DNA from: Bugula neritina
Lineage: Eukaryota > Bryozoa > Gymnolaemata > Cheilostomatida > Bugulidae
Reading direction: 5' to 3'
Length of the DNA stretch: 64,000 bases
Assembly (NCBI GenBank): GCA_964035545.1
Contig: OZ037771.1
Coordinates: 1,426,001-1,490,000 of the forward strand
The notes beneath the pieces were generated by a model. That model made no database searches, was not told where the DNA came from, and saw nothing but the letters and a program-made list of their open reading frames with translations. Positions 38,701-51,028 of this stretch are shown here, piece by piece. The position numbers and the translations under genes are program-made. Position 1 is the first letter of the stretch, and each line of letters opens with the position of its first letter.

Positions 38701-41700
38701 TAAACTTGATGCTGCTGAGTCATAGCCTGCACCTCCTTGACCTACGGTGTAAAAATGCTGACCTAAATCACTTATAACAACATCCACCAAACAGCCAGGC
38801 AAACAAATAAACGCCTTCATATAAAGTTGAAATAGAAAAAATTAAACTTTTACAGATAATATTATGAGAAAATCAAAATGAGGCATCAAGTAACTATCAA
38901 AAGGGAATCAATACGAAAAAGTTGCAGCAGACTACTGTATGACCTAGAAAAGTTGCAGCAGACTACTGTATGACCTAGAAAAGCTGCAGCAGACTACTGC
39001 ATGACCTAGAAAAGCTGCAGCAGACTACTGTATGACCTAGAAAAGCTCCAGCAGACTACTGCATGACCTAGAAAAGCTCCAGCAGACTAGTGTATAACCT
39101 AGAAAAGCTCCAGCAGACTAGTGTATGATCTGAAAAGTAAAGCGAGTGAAAGCAATGTTACCTTTCTATTGACGGCCAGTTTGTAGCTCTGAACAGTCTT
39201 AACACAAGAAAATATATCGTGCTCCAAGTCTGTGGCAATAAATTCAGGGGCGTGACACAGCTTGGAATCTGTGTAGTTACTTTCCAGCGCTTTGAGTAAC
39301 AGCTCATAACAATGCACTCGAATCTAAGTGTAACGAAGAATAAATAATATATTCATATATATACAATAAGTTTAGATTATGCCTGTACACAATATAGACT
39401 ATAGTCCCCTCTTTGATCCTTAACATACTAACAGAGTGCACTGATTTCGAGGGTGTTTACATGATAAAAAATCGGCAATACCATTAGAATCATAAATACA
39501 ACTCAACACCCATCATATTATAGTTCAGCATAACTGAATATACAAGAATGGCTGTAAACAGAACGTCTGTTTAGTAAACTTGAAGTCTCAAAAATGAAAG
39601 TTTAAAGAATATTCAGATACCTTTACAGTAAGCATTGGGACCCTTTTACTCTTCGGGTTTTCCACGGGGCAGTTTACAGGTACAATGTCTTCCTCTTGCT
39701 TACTCTGCTGTGTGTGAAAATTAAACTTGTACACCAACACGTGGCAGATTAAACACAGAGTTTGATGCTAAAGTATAGAGTTTGAGAGTTGCATAAAGAC
39801 TGATACAGTCAATGGTGACTAGAGTGTATATTAACATCAACACACCACATTCAGCTTCTTTTTGCCGCGTCTTTTCTCAAATTCCTCAGCTATGAGACTG
39901 ACTCTAGCGTTCTTCTCCTCTTCATCTCTCTTCTGCTGCACCGCCCAGTGAGGCTCCGTGAATTCTGACTCATACTCCAAGGTTTCCCTGTCAAAGTGAG
40001 GCTCACATAACATACTTTACAGCAACAATGCTCACACATCTCACTGAGGTAGAACAGACAGTTGAAATGTAGTTCAGCATATAATAGCAATGCTGGACTT
40101 CAAGTATTCATACAGTTGATTGGCTGTGGAATAGATGCATCAACCAATCACAGAGTGATGTACTGTGTACAGAGACAACGCCGTAACACATGCTATACCT
40201 CTTAGCCCCTTTCCTTCCCCCTTCGAACCAATCCGGTTCTTCATCTTCTTTCCGGGATTTAGTGAAATATATTGCTGAGCCGGTCCCGCGCACTCCGTTC
40301 ACTGACTTGGCAAACCCTGCCTTCTGCATGTCATCCAGGTCTTTGAGCACTGCACGTAATGACACGCACACGTCGCAGTTTTTTACACATTTCTCTTTGG
40401 GCAGTCTTTCCCCAAAATACTGCAAGATCTGCTGGTGGCGGCAGCTAAAACAACAGAGATGCAAATATAATAATATTCAGTGCTCACATCTCAACCTAAT
40501 CTTAAAACATATCTAATATAACATCTATATTATATTATATATATTATATATTTTCTAATATATTATATAATTATTTATATATAACATCTATATTATATAA
40601 TATCGCTATGACTACCAGTACACAACTTGTAAGAATATCACTGAGGGGTAACAGCTTGTACAGTACATGTTGGCGTGACTTGTGTAATTTACGTTACGTT
40701 ACGCTGCTGTTTAAAGACATGAAGCATTTATACCCCTAATCAGGTGTATATCACTCTGACTATGTGTATAGCAATCACCCACAGCTCCCCCCACCCACAG
40801 CTTCCCCCCCCCCCACCCACAGCTTCCCCCTTCCCCCTCATAACTTACGTGGCTGTTTCACAGTACTTCATCATCTTCTGGAATTCTTTCTGCGTAGCCT
40901 TAGAGAGTTCAACTCCTTTACCCCGAGATGCATATCTTTCAGCTTCCTTGGAGATGATGAAAGCAATGGTGCTGCACTCATTTCTGGAGTAGTACAGTCT
41001 ACATCGGGCCGGGGCGCCATCTCTCCCCGCCCGCCCCGACTCCTGATAGTAGCCCGCCATAGCCTTAGGCACTGTCCAGTGTACCACAAACCTGGGTAGA
41101 TACAAGATTCCGTGAATATGGCAAAAGATTCCTTGTACATAAAGCTTCAACTTCAACTATAAGGTAAAGTAATTCAATGAGTTTATTGTTTGTAAAAGTA
41201 TATTTGACAAGAAATTATCAAATTAATTCCACAAAAGACCTAAAGCTGCCAACTGATATGCTGAAATATTTTTATCTCCTGAATATTACAAGTGACGACA
41301 TAAACTCCTGCTCTACCTTCCTCGTTAGTGCCAACTTATCAATACAAGTTTCTCTGAACCTCTCTTGATAACTAACCTGACATTAGCTTTATCTATTCCC
41401 ATGCCGAAGCTGATGGTAGCCGCTATTACCGGAATCTCCCCATTTGTCCACTCATCCTGGACATCATCTCTCGCCGTCTGCTTGAGTCCGGCATGATACG
41501 CTTTCGCGGGAATTCCGAACTGGGTCAGTCTCCCAGCAACTTGAGAACAGGCTTCCCTGGTGCGACAGTAGATGATACCTCTTCCGGCTGATCGCTAGAA
41601 CAGTACACGAATAAAACTCACTATCCCTGTGAGAGCCTCTGATGGAAAGAAGTCTTTAACGCAGGCTAAAGACTTATTCAGATGAGGCACAAGAGCAATT

Positions 41701-44124
41701 ATGACTGCATGCTCTTCCTAACATTACCGCTGGTGTTTGAGCTGGAAACACTGACCCAGTGTTTACTAGGCCAGCGGTTTTACCACTACACCATGCTGCT
41801 CCCTTAACATAATACGTAAATGTTTATGTGTGTATGTGCCAGCCAATCGCTAAGATAAATTTAAAATTTGAAAAGAGATACAAACCCAATCAGACTCGCT
41901 CAACTCGATACCCAGTGTCTCAACAGCGAATAAACATAAATCTCTAAATGGGTCATCAATCAGCTCTTTGATCTTCACATCGTAGAACAGGTTAGATCTA
42001 AAGGAGCAAAAAAATCATAGTATAAATTCAAAGTTGATGGCAAATACAAATCTAGGTGCTAAATAATGCAAATAACATGTATTATTTAGTAATTATTTCA
42101 ATTTTATATAATAAATATTAATACAAACAAAACATACGATTTTGTTTTAAGAAAAATCAGTACATGAAACAATCCAGACACTCTAGTGACTAAGTTGAAC
42201 TACTGGCCACAGTGTAGTCACCATATAGTCACAGTGTAGTCACCATATAGTCACAGTGTATAGTCACAGTGTAGTCACCATATAGTCACCATATAGTCAC
42301 AGTGTAGTCACCACATAGTCACAGTGTAGTCACCATATAGTCACAGTGTATAGTCACAGTGTAGTCACCATATAGTCACAGTGTAGTCACAGTGTATAGC
42401 CACAGTGTAGTCACCATATAGTCACAGTGTAGTCACCATATAGTCACAGTGTATAGTCACAGTGTAGTCACCATATAGCCACAGTGTAGTCACCATATAG
42501 CCACAGTGTAGTCACCATATAGTCACCATATAGTCACAGTGTAGTCACCATATAGTCACAGTGTAGTCACCATATAGTCACAGTATAGTAACATATTATT
42601 CTCACCGGAACACGCTTGCAGCAAATGTAAGAGAGTCGTCCTTGAATTTGAGTGACTTCTTAATATCACTGACAACATTTGCGGTAGCTGTAGCAGTGAG
42701 AGCAATACACGGCACTCCTTTCATATCTTTTCTACAGAAAAATTACGGTATTATAATGTCAAGTGAAATATTCTCTCATAAACACATTTCCAACCATTCA
42801 GGTATTTTGACTAGAGAAACAAAATTAAACTAAGAAATGCTGTTGAAGACACAATAAAATAACTTGCTATAAATTAGTTACCAATGAACCTCCAAACAGC
42901 AAATTAAAAACTAAGAACAGCTATAAACTTTGTTATATCGAGTATAAAATAACTTGTTTCAGATTAGTTACTAAGAGTACAGAGCAAAGAAACTTTTGAG
43001 CAGCCAATTAAAGTTAACTAGCCTTAGTTCTACCTGATCTTTCCAAGCTTGAGATAGTCTGGTCTGAAGTCGTGCCCCCACTGAGAAAGGCAATGCGCTT
43101 CATCAATCACCAAGTAATTTACTAGTCTGTTGGTGTGCCAAAACTTGAGGAGAGACTTGAAGGTGTCTGAAGAAACTTGTTCAGGTGTGATGTAGAGCAG
43201 TCTGGTGCGTGGCATTGGTCTCCGCAAGTCTGCAACACATACATTGACCTCCACAGTGAACCAGGAGCACCAGAAGTCAACAAATGAGACAATACTCCAC
43301 AAAAATAGAAAACAAAATATATTATTTTGATGAGTACAACCAACTGACAGCTCATAAAACTGCTGTTCAGAGTGTAATCATACCTGTGAGAAGCTGAGAG
43401 CGCTCCAGAGAGGTTAACTTTGAGTTGAGGGTGGCTGCTGAAATGCCCAGCTTCTTCAAATGCTCCAGCTGGTCATACATCAAGGCTATGAGTGGAGTGA
43501 CAACTAAAGTGAGCCCAGGTTTGGTGAGCGCAGGTAGCTGATAACACAGAGATTTACCTCCACCGGTTGGCATACAAATGTAGACATCTTTGTCACCTGA
43601 AAAAACATTGAAACAGCATTAACAATGTACTCTAGCCCGGAGTATAAGGGGTCACTTCTCTAGGAAAAGAGTTGAAAGAATACCTTTTATTACAGCTTTA
43701 ACTGCGCTCTCTTGTGTGCTACTCCGAAATGCCGAGTAACCAAACACCTCTTTGAGAATTTTCTCTGGTGAAGCATTATGCAGAAATATAGGAGCAACTT
43801 TCACTTTCGTTTGAGTGTTGCCTTCAGATGTTCCAGTTCTGTTTGATAGAGCTGAAGCACCTGCAATCAGAATAGTTGATTAAAATAAAATCAAGAGTTC
43901 ATTGGGACTACTCCAAAATCAAAGATGGCAAGTGACCAAAACTTTTTCAAGATTAGTATAAAATATCATGTGAGTTCAATGACAAAATATCAAACTACTT
44001 TTGTGAATTATCTAACTAAATTGTGATTAAAATCTAAACTGCATTAATAAAACTTACCCTTACTAGTAGAAGGAATTTGGTCAATATCATCTTCTAGAAT
44101 GATGACATCTGAGTCGGAGTCCAT
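35749..44124 (-). CDS. RECQL5: ATP-dependent DNA helicase RECQL5 (18 exons, 1157 aa)
   Basis: Exons in order: 44124-44058, 43860-43684, 43596-43384, 43229-43034, 42731-42606, 41997-41886, 41594-41377, 41091-40849, 40444-40199, 39987-39846, 39707-39621, 39323-39162, 38741-37982, 37746-37715, 37551-37204, 36933-36739, 36515-36458, 35840-35749. Total 3474 nt, all in phase. RECQL5 is a nuclear 3'-5' RecQ helicase that restrains recombination and binds RNA polymerase II.
Walker A MPTGGGKS (K96), DEAH (195-198), TATATANV, and [10 protein letters not shown] (386-395) form the helicase core. The zinc-binding set is C452, C470, C474 and C477. The KIX domain is about 610-663 ([13 protein letters not shown]). 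The segment QFQSASELL and a PIP-like THYF (to F882) follow. The C-terminal SRI domain is about 1079-1157 ([14 protein letters not shown]). KIX plus SRI is specific to RECQL5 among RecQ proteins. The linker is longer than in human (991 aa) and has a Ser/Thr/Ala repeat. Exon 11 has a CAG|CAG tandem acceptor (Q optional). The exon 10 donor (GTGTGT) is weak. Confidence 0.95.
36618..36720. repeat. AGAGGTGAGTAC repeat in a RECQL5 intron
   Basis: Six or so imperfect copies of GGTGAGTACAGA / GGTTAGT-ACAGA on the plus strand, just inside the intron downstream of the exon 16 donor (36738). In the RECQL5 sense it reads ACTCACCTCTGT, complementary to a GGTGAGT donor. Confidence 0.8.
38237..38340 (-). repeat. 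coding 15-bp minisatellite in RECQL5 exon 13
   Basis: About seven 15-bp units (plus strand GACGCAGCAGACGTT and variants) encode the pentapeptide [10 protein letters not shown] in the disordered linker before the PIP-like motif. It is in frame (15 = 5 codons), so copy-number change would only alter linker length. Confidence 0.9.
38930..39133. repeat. 31-bp tandem repeat next to the RECQL5 exon 12 donor
   Basis: About six copies of AAAAGCTCCAGCAGACTACT-GTATGACCTAG on the plus strand. In the gene sense it begins about 30 nt downstream of the 5' splice site at 39161. Confidence 0.93.
40777..40840. repeat. C-rich tract, G-runs in the RECQL5 sense strand
   Basis: The plus strand has CCCC-rich blocks separated by ACCCACAGCTT. 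The RECQL5 pre-mRNA therefore carries several runs of five or more G starting about 10 nt after the exon 8 donor (40848). G-quadruplex formation is plausible. Confidence 0.85.
41690..41806 (-). mobile_element. tRNA-derived SINE fragment (A box and core)
   Basis: On the minus strand this reads a pol III A box TGGTGTAGTGG (41783-41793), then a tRNA-like segment and TAGGAAGAGCATGCAGTC. It lies in the RECQL5 intron between exons 6 and 7. The B box is degenerate. It shares its core with 16981-17066, so the two are probably the same family. Confidence 0.65.
42204..42592. repeat. TAGTCACCATATAGTCACAG array beside the RECQL5 exon 5 donor
   Basis: About 390 bp of alternating TAGTCACCATA and TAGTCACAGTG units. 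In the gene sense it starts about 13 nt after the 5' splice site (42605) and repeats TATG|GTGACT and TGTGACTA words. Confidence 0.95.
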
Positions 44125-46342
44125 TTTGATCCATTTAAACGTTGCTTCAAGATTGCATATTCAACTCCTGTTTGATAACACTGCAAAAATAAATTTCAAA
44201 TGTATCAATTTAGTTCAAGTTTTAATGAAAAAAAGTTAACTGAGGAAGGCTGCAAAATACTCAGTTTCATTATTGACAATGGCTAGAAATTTATGAGGAG
44301 CAGACTACAGACTTCGAGTGAGGTGCAAGTAAGCTAAATTATATATTATTATATATATAATTATCACTGTTACTAATATTAATAGTCATACTTTTAGTCT
44401 GATGGCTATACTGAAGGAGATACTCAATCTGAGTATCTTGTAGTAACTCTAAGTCACTTAGAATTAGTAAGTGAGTCTAAGTTTACATTACAAATGGGAA
44501 ATTAAAATTTATAAACACAATTAGTATTGTGTTTTATAAATAATATTGTAAAAGTTTAAAATAAATATAATCATGTTTATACTCATTACCATGATAATAC
44601 TGATTACTGAATATAAATATTACAATTATTAATTATACTTAATTTTATTCATATTATTATTAATATTATGATTTAAATTATAGAATTAGTCAATTACTAT
44701 AACTATTACACTTAGTATACATTTTAGTATTACTATTACTATTAGTATTAGTATCACTAGTAGTAAATCACTAAAAGTAAATCACTAAAAGTAAATCACT
44801 CAGTAAGACTAAGTGTAATACTAATAATTATAATAATAATTATAATAATACTAATACTAATAGTAATACTAATACTAATAGTAATAGTAATACTAATAGT
44901 ATAACTGTGATAGACTCAAAAAATTTGTGATTAATAAAATCATAGATTTGAATGCATAATGATAAGGACTATCAGTATCTCTATAGCTGTACGGATTGTT
45001 GAACTGAATCTGAAAATTTGCAACTTTCAGCACAATCGAAAATGAGAACGCAAATGCTGGTAAAAATAAAAGCATTTTACTATTCGATGCAATTGATGAA
45101 AATTATTTGACCGTTGTTCTTAGCAATAACATATTCTCACGAACACTGCTATCAAAACTGTCATACATATAAGACGTTAAACTTTACACTAAAACAAACT
45201 TTAGGGCTATAGCACTTTATCAGTTCTATTTGATTATCTTTTTTTAACCAATAAATTTTTGCTGTTTTACAGAGAGAGGGAGGAGGCGTAATTATTTCCC
45301 GGGCGCTGTTTTTTTTTATTTGAGTTCACGGTCTACGTTGCCCCACCTAGGCTTTTCAGCTTTACAATTTCCTATGTCTTTAATAAAGTTATAAACATAA
45401 ATACCAGAATAGTAAACTAGTAAGTAGTAAAAATTATAAACTACAAATATCATTAATCAGTTTTATTACTTATTATTTATTGCAACTAGAATAATTGAAA
45501 AGTTGATTAGGATAATTATTATCCTAATAATTATAAATATAATGGTAATTTCTATTAGTATTATTATTAGTGCATTAGAAATAGAATTAGATCAACTTTT
45601 CAGTTTGACTTTCACTTTGAGTTAATGTTATCTTTATCTTAACCTTACTCTTAGTATAAGTATAACATTAACTATAGGTAGTAGTAGGTGCTAGTATTAG
45701 TGCTGTATTAATACTAGTAGTAGTTGCAATCAACTATGTTTATCATAGTTATTAAAATATTCATATTGTCATTGTCTATACGAATTAAAATTGACGATAA
45801 TTAGTAGTACTAGTCTCTAGTAGTAATATTACTAGTTATACTAGTAGTTTAAAAGTAATAGCAATAATTGATAATGATCTTCTGCTTAAACTTATAGTCA
45901 TAATTATAGTAAATCACAATTAATAGTCAAATACTAATAGTAATACTTATATATTTATATTTATACTCACTATTATACTGGCAGTATTATTCATATTTAT
46001 TGTCATAATGATAGTGATACTTGTAGTAAAAGTATAGTTATTATCATAGTATAAAGTCAAGTGTAAGTGTTGAAATTTTTCAAAATTTGTTAATTATGTT
46101 ATTAAGATAATAAAGGTAACCCAGCAATCTTTTGTTTTTGCAGTCTCAATTTTTTATTAAACTACAATTAAATGTACTGTGATTACAATTGTTCCAGTTT
46201 AGTTACTGTGAGTATGAGCGTAGGCTTAGGTATTACCCATACCCATAGTGACTGCAATAGTGATGGTGCATGTTACAGCTATTTCACTTTTTCTCTTGAA
46301 TAATTTGACAATAATTGACTAAAATGTTTTTTCAGTTTCAAG
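44125..46342. other. divergent intergenic region RECQL5 / PDCD10
   Basis: About 2.2 kb upstream of both start codons. Much of 44340-44930 and 45400-46020 consists of degenerate A-N-T triplets (ACT, AGT, AAT, ATT) that form many hairpins. Around 45270-45360 there is a less AT-rich stretch (GGGAGGAGGCG, CCCGGGCGCTG) that is the best candidate for a core promoter. An acceptor-like TTTTTTCAG ends at 46335, 8 nt before the PDCD10 ATG, suggesting a non-coding first exon within this region. Confidence 0.5.
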
Positions 46343-49300
46343 ATGGCGTCCCCTGATGAGTTGGATGCAGCTCAGCACAAGCTAATGGTGGACATGACGT
46401 TTCCATGTGTTGTTAACCCAATACTAAGAGAGGTGAGTCACTAAGTCTAGGGGTAGAAAAGATAAAGTAATGCTGGTGAAGAAAAAAATGTAGAGTCGTT
46501 AATGTAAAACAATCATCCTAATAAAAAAAGGTTTCCAACTTAAAGACATTCTAAATTGTTTACAAAAATCAATTGCAATTATTCACAGTTGAAAGATTGC
46601 TTTCAGAGCTTTATTATTTTCATATGAAAATGTTTGTCTATGTTACACTTGCACTGTAAGCTTTACATTTCAGTTAGAAGATACAAGCCATTCCACAACC
46701 CCCACATTGATTCGTGAATCGTTTGAAGAGGTTGAGGCGTTTTATCCCGGGTTTACAGAATTTTTCGTAAGAGGGCTGTTGACAAAAGCCCGCATTGACG
46801 ATAGAATTGATATGCCTGAAGCTATACTCAAGTGAGTTGTCCCCTCTTCATCTTCCCTTACAGGCCCCTGCTAATAAGTTAATTTCCTGTTTGTATATTT
46901 TTAGATGTCATATTTCTTTTAATTGTCCGTAAACTATTATATTTACATATTAAAATATCGTCATATTGATATATTAAAATACCATGCTATTTATATATCA
47001 ATATATCATTATATTTAAATAATAAAATATTATAATATTTATATATAATGATATCATTATATTTATATAATAAAATCTCATTATATTTATGTATTACACT
47101 ATCATAATATTTGTATATTAGAATATCATGATATTCACAACATGTGTGTAACTGTGCAGACTGGAAGGGTCCGGGGAACAGAAGGACGTGCTGCTGCGTC
47201 GGCATGAATCTGTGTTCAAAAACCTCCAGCATCGAGCAGACAGCCTCAAGTTGATCCTCGGGCGAATCCCGGATGAGATTTCTGACAGAAAGAAGTTTCT
47301 AGATACCATCAAGTATTTCACTATAAGATAATTGATTTATTGTAAAGTATTTTATTATTTAGTTGTAAAATAATTTAATTTATTATTTATAACTATCTTA
47401 TATTTTGTCATATATTATATAATATGTTGGTAATTATTCAACACTAGTTACTTCTTATGTTATGTTTTTATCCCATAATATGAATTATATTTGTTGTATT
47501 ATATAACACCAAGTCAGTAGATAAGTTGTTGACACTTGTTTGTTATACATTACAGAGACATAGCACATGCAATCAAGCACCTGCTTGACGCTGTCAATGA
47601 AGTGTTTACACAGATAGGTGTAGCAGAAGATAGGCATCGTTTAGATAAGAAAAAGAAGGATTTTGTCAAATACTCAAAGAGGTTTAGCACTACTCTCAAA
47701 GACTTCTTCAAAGATAACAGGTATGCACATTCTATTTATTTCTATTTGTTTTAGTGACAAGAGTTGTAAACTTTCCTTTATACTCATAAAATAGTAAATT
47801 TACTGTTGAGAGTTCACCTAGGTGTAATCCTGTATAATATATGTAGGTAATGTATTAGCATAATGTAATTTAGAGCTTCCCAGAATTTCATGCAGTTGGA
47901 TTTGCTTACTCATGGATGTAGAACATAATTTTTACAACTGATGTTAAATTATTATGTGATAAAGTTTATATACAACTTTTTTATATTCATGCTTCGCCAC
48001 AAATATTGTGAGTAGTGCAGATAAGCTATTTTGGAGTTGTCTGTTCATTATGTTTATGAAATGTTTAGATTGGAAAACATAAATATTACGCAATGGTATG
48101 GATGCCCTTAGCCTGTGCTCTTTGATTTCTAAGTTGTGCTTCTTGAATGACAGCTATATTATGTATGCTCCAATGATTATTCTTCATGCAATTCCACCAG
48201 ATTAGCTAGTTTATGTGGAGGGCCCACAATAGATTCAAAATCGTGAGATTGTAAATTTGTATATGTGTATTAATTCATAGCCCCGATGACGATATCGGCA
48301 GGTAGGTGTACAGGTGTACATGTAGTGCAGCAAATTGTAAAACATTGACCTAAAATATACATTGATTGAGTGAGCTAGTTTAGAAAAGGACATTTTCAGT
48401 TTTGAGTTTGAAAGCAGCCTTAAATGATAAATCATAACACAGTCTAAGGCTGTTGAACACAGTCTAAGGCTGTTGAACACAGTCTAAGGCTGTTGAAAGC
48501 AGGCTTATGTCTATTAGTGATTCATAATTCTTTCAAAGGTTTTCTCATTTGAGGTTGATTGGAATTCTGATTGGAATTGTCTAACCTTGTATGCTTGTAG
48601 CACCTAACACACTCTGACTATTATATAGTAACATTACATGATATATTCTATCATTTTCTAGACATGTTGATTACCTGTGATTGTTTCATTGTAACAATGA
48701 GTGAAATTTTAAGATATGATGCGTGATTGTATAGTGTGCATTTGTATTTGTGACTGCAGCTACAATATTATAACTGATGCGTGTCTCTCCAAAGCTCATT
48801 GCAAGTGTTACTTCTGCAACTTCCCTAGCGCTAGGTTTTCTTACCACCTCAATGTTAGTTTTTGATTTTCTAGTTATTAAAGTGATGCTAATAAGAATTT
48901 TTTTTCCGAATACATTGGAGTTTGTGAATCCACCAATTTGACAAACACCTACCCTTTGGAGTGATTTTGCTCTCTTTTATTTCACCATGAGGTTTAACCA
49001 GCAATTTTATCACAATCCGATGACATTGTTTTTATGGCCCTGTAACTTTATGACCCATCAATTTTTGGTCCTCAATTCTATGTGACTTTTTAGTCCTGTT
49101 TCTTGTTGGTCCATTACTTTTTAACTCTATTGTCATGTGGCTGCATGTCTAAATATCAACTGATCAACTGTACTTTTACTTTCAGCTATTTAAATAATGC
49201 CTTTACTGCACAGCCAATCACATTTAACTAAATAAATCAGCTGTGAATGCTACAGATTTATTCTGCCATAAAACAATCAATTCACTTTCTTAATACACAA

Positions 49301-49488
49301 CCGACTTTATCTTTAAAAAATAAAACCAACTCCTGGTCTCTTTAAGTTCAGGTAAAGAGAAAAGCGTACCAAGTTTGTATCGATGGTTAATATTGAATTG
49401 TATTGTCTGTTGTAGGAAGAACGCTGTGTATATCAGTGCCAATCATCTGGTTCACCAGACTAATCAGATATTGCTAACTGTAGCGTAG
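46343..49488 (+). CDS. PDCD10: programmed cell death protein 10 / CCM3 (5 exons, 212 aa)
   Basis: Exons 46343-46432, 46674-46831, 47160-47312, 47556-47720, 49416-49488 total 639 nt in phase. The 212-residue product equals the length of human PDCD10. PDCD10 is a cytoplasmic scaffold that dimerises through its N-terminal helices and, through a C-terminal FAT-homology helical bundle, links germinal-centre kinases (STK24/25, MST4) to STRIPAK and CCM2. The core ILGRIPDEISDRKKFLDTIK, then DIAHAIKHLLDAVNEVF and DFVKYSKRFSTTLKDFFKD, and the C-terminal SANHLVHQTNQILLTVA match the family closely. The N-terminal third is more diverged. An acceptor just before the ATG suggests a 5' UTR intron. The last intron (about 1.7 kb) is much longer than the others. 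Confidence 0.96.
47721..49415 (+). other. large last intron of PDCD10
   Basis: About 1.7 kb. It holds a threefold 20-bp repeat (AACACAGTCTAAGGCTGTTG, 48436-48497) and otherwise unremarkable AT-rich sequence. No exon-like frame was found. Confidence 0.6.
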
Positions 49489-49582
49489 ACCTACATGGCA
49501 CATGGTTTTACTTACTTAATAGTTTCGCATACTGCCATATTGAATAGATTACAATAATTGTAAGCTTGATGCCTTTTCTATT

Positions 49583-49588
49583 AATAAA
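49583..49588 (+). terminator. probable poly(A) signal of PDCD10
   Basis: AATAAA 95 nt after the stop codon at 49486-49488, in an AT-rich setting. Confidence 0.55.
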
Positions 49589-50380
49589 AATTATATTAAT
49601 TTAATTTAATAATATAACAATCATTGAGATTAATATCACAAAGTTCTAACAGTTGATAGTATATTGGTAGTAATTTCTCCTGTATACAAATGGGTCTGAT
49701 TCTTTTCATGACTTCCAAGACATAGTTTATTCTAAATTTTTCTACGGAATATCAATTTTCTTTTAAATGATCGCCTTGCAGGTTGTAGGCAGACATAATA
49801 GCAGACTCACAGCTTATCATGACTAATGAATTTGTCTTTTCGTTCAGAATTATTATTTTTAGCTTTATGTGCTTGCAATTTTTGTGCTTTGTTACTCATC
49901 ATTCACTATTAGCCTAGAAAATTATTTAATTCTACATTTCCAAGTTACCAGTATCTTGTTCCACTTGGAAGTTTATTAATTTATCATGTTTGAAATATTT
50001 TTTTTAACTTTTATAAGTATTATTACTAATAAACTTATGTCTATTATACTTATATATATTATAGTATTATGAATTTCTCACAATTGACTATTCATTATGA
50101 TAAAGTGCAGCACGTCCCAGAAATCCTCATGATCTCACAATACCATTTCATATATTGAGCATTGTGTCCAACTTACTATCAATACACTTGAAATTGTGTC
50201 TAATGTATATGATCATCATTACTTGCAACTTACAACACGACTGTATCATTAGCATTAGATTCATGTATTTGGTAAAATATGGCAACATTAGCTTTAGTAG
50301 AAATACAAAATTACAACAATAAATAACAATAAGTCTTAAAATAGCATTATAGGTTACATATATGGAGGAACTACAGAAAT

Positions 50381-50386
50381 TTTATT
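50381..50386 (-). terminator. candidate poly(A) signal of AGFG
   Basis: TTTATT on the plus strand, i.e. AATAAA in the gene sense, about 640 nt beyond the AGFG stop codon (51029). Other AT-rich hexamers nearer the stop cannot be excluded. Confidence 0.4.
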
Positions 50387-51028
50387 GGGGACCCCTCACC
50401 TGTGACACAGCGTCATACTGATGTCATCCACTCATGGTATCACAAACCTATGACATACTGCATTGTACATACCATAAACCTATGACATCATTTAATATAA
50501 TGAAATAACAGTCCTGTCCTACAGAAACTAACACGTCATATGCTAGTGAGTAGTGCTGTTAAGTTCAATGACAAATGGTTAAACTACATAGCTAGAGTAA
50601 AAAGTATTAACTAATGAAATCATGACAAAATTGTTGGTTTAGCTGAAGTTGTTCTACCCTGGGGTACTGAACGCTTAGAATTACTCTAGAGGAGTAGTTA
50701 GTGTGATGAGTTACTCCAATGGATAGTTAACAAGTTATAGAGTCCATAAAATGCATGGAAACTACTATAACTTGATGACTATAGACGAACTGATAGTAAC
50801 AGCTACAGCTAATGGTAAAGGCTCAAACAAAACAGGAAATCAGCTTAAAAAGATGCGAACTGAGCAAAAACTAACATCAGTAAAATAAAGTTAATAGTTT
50901 GTTAGCACTGAGCACCTAAATAATAAATAATAAGTGATTAGCATTTCTCATAACTTTCATTGTCTGTCTGTGCATTGCAAAATGTCTGGGCAGAGCACCC
51001 GGAAGGCGTAGAAGAGTAAGGAAGGTGC

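Larger units (their letters stand above)
49489..51028. other. tail-to-tail region PDCD10 / AGFG
   Basis: About 1.5 kb holding both 3' UTRs. The PDCD10 signal is at 49583. A candidate AGFG poly(A) signal (AATAAA on the minus strand) lies at 50381-50386, implying a 3' UTR of about 650 nt. No other gene was seen. Confidence 0.5.

Noticed and set aside
41690-41806. Considered as a functional tRNA gene because of the A box
   Set aside because: No cloverleaf can be drawn, the B box is degenerate and the SINE core is attached.
42204-42592. Array considered as CRISPR-like because of regular short repeats
   Set aside because: The units are contiguous tandem repeats without unique spacers, in an intron of a eukaryotic helicase gene.
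44340-44900. A-N-T tract considered as a coding repeat because of its 3-nt period
   Set aside because: In-frame stops (TAA, TAG) occur in all phases, so the period is not coding.
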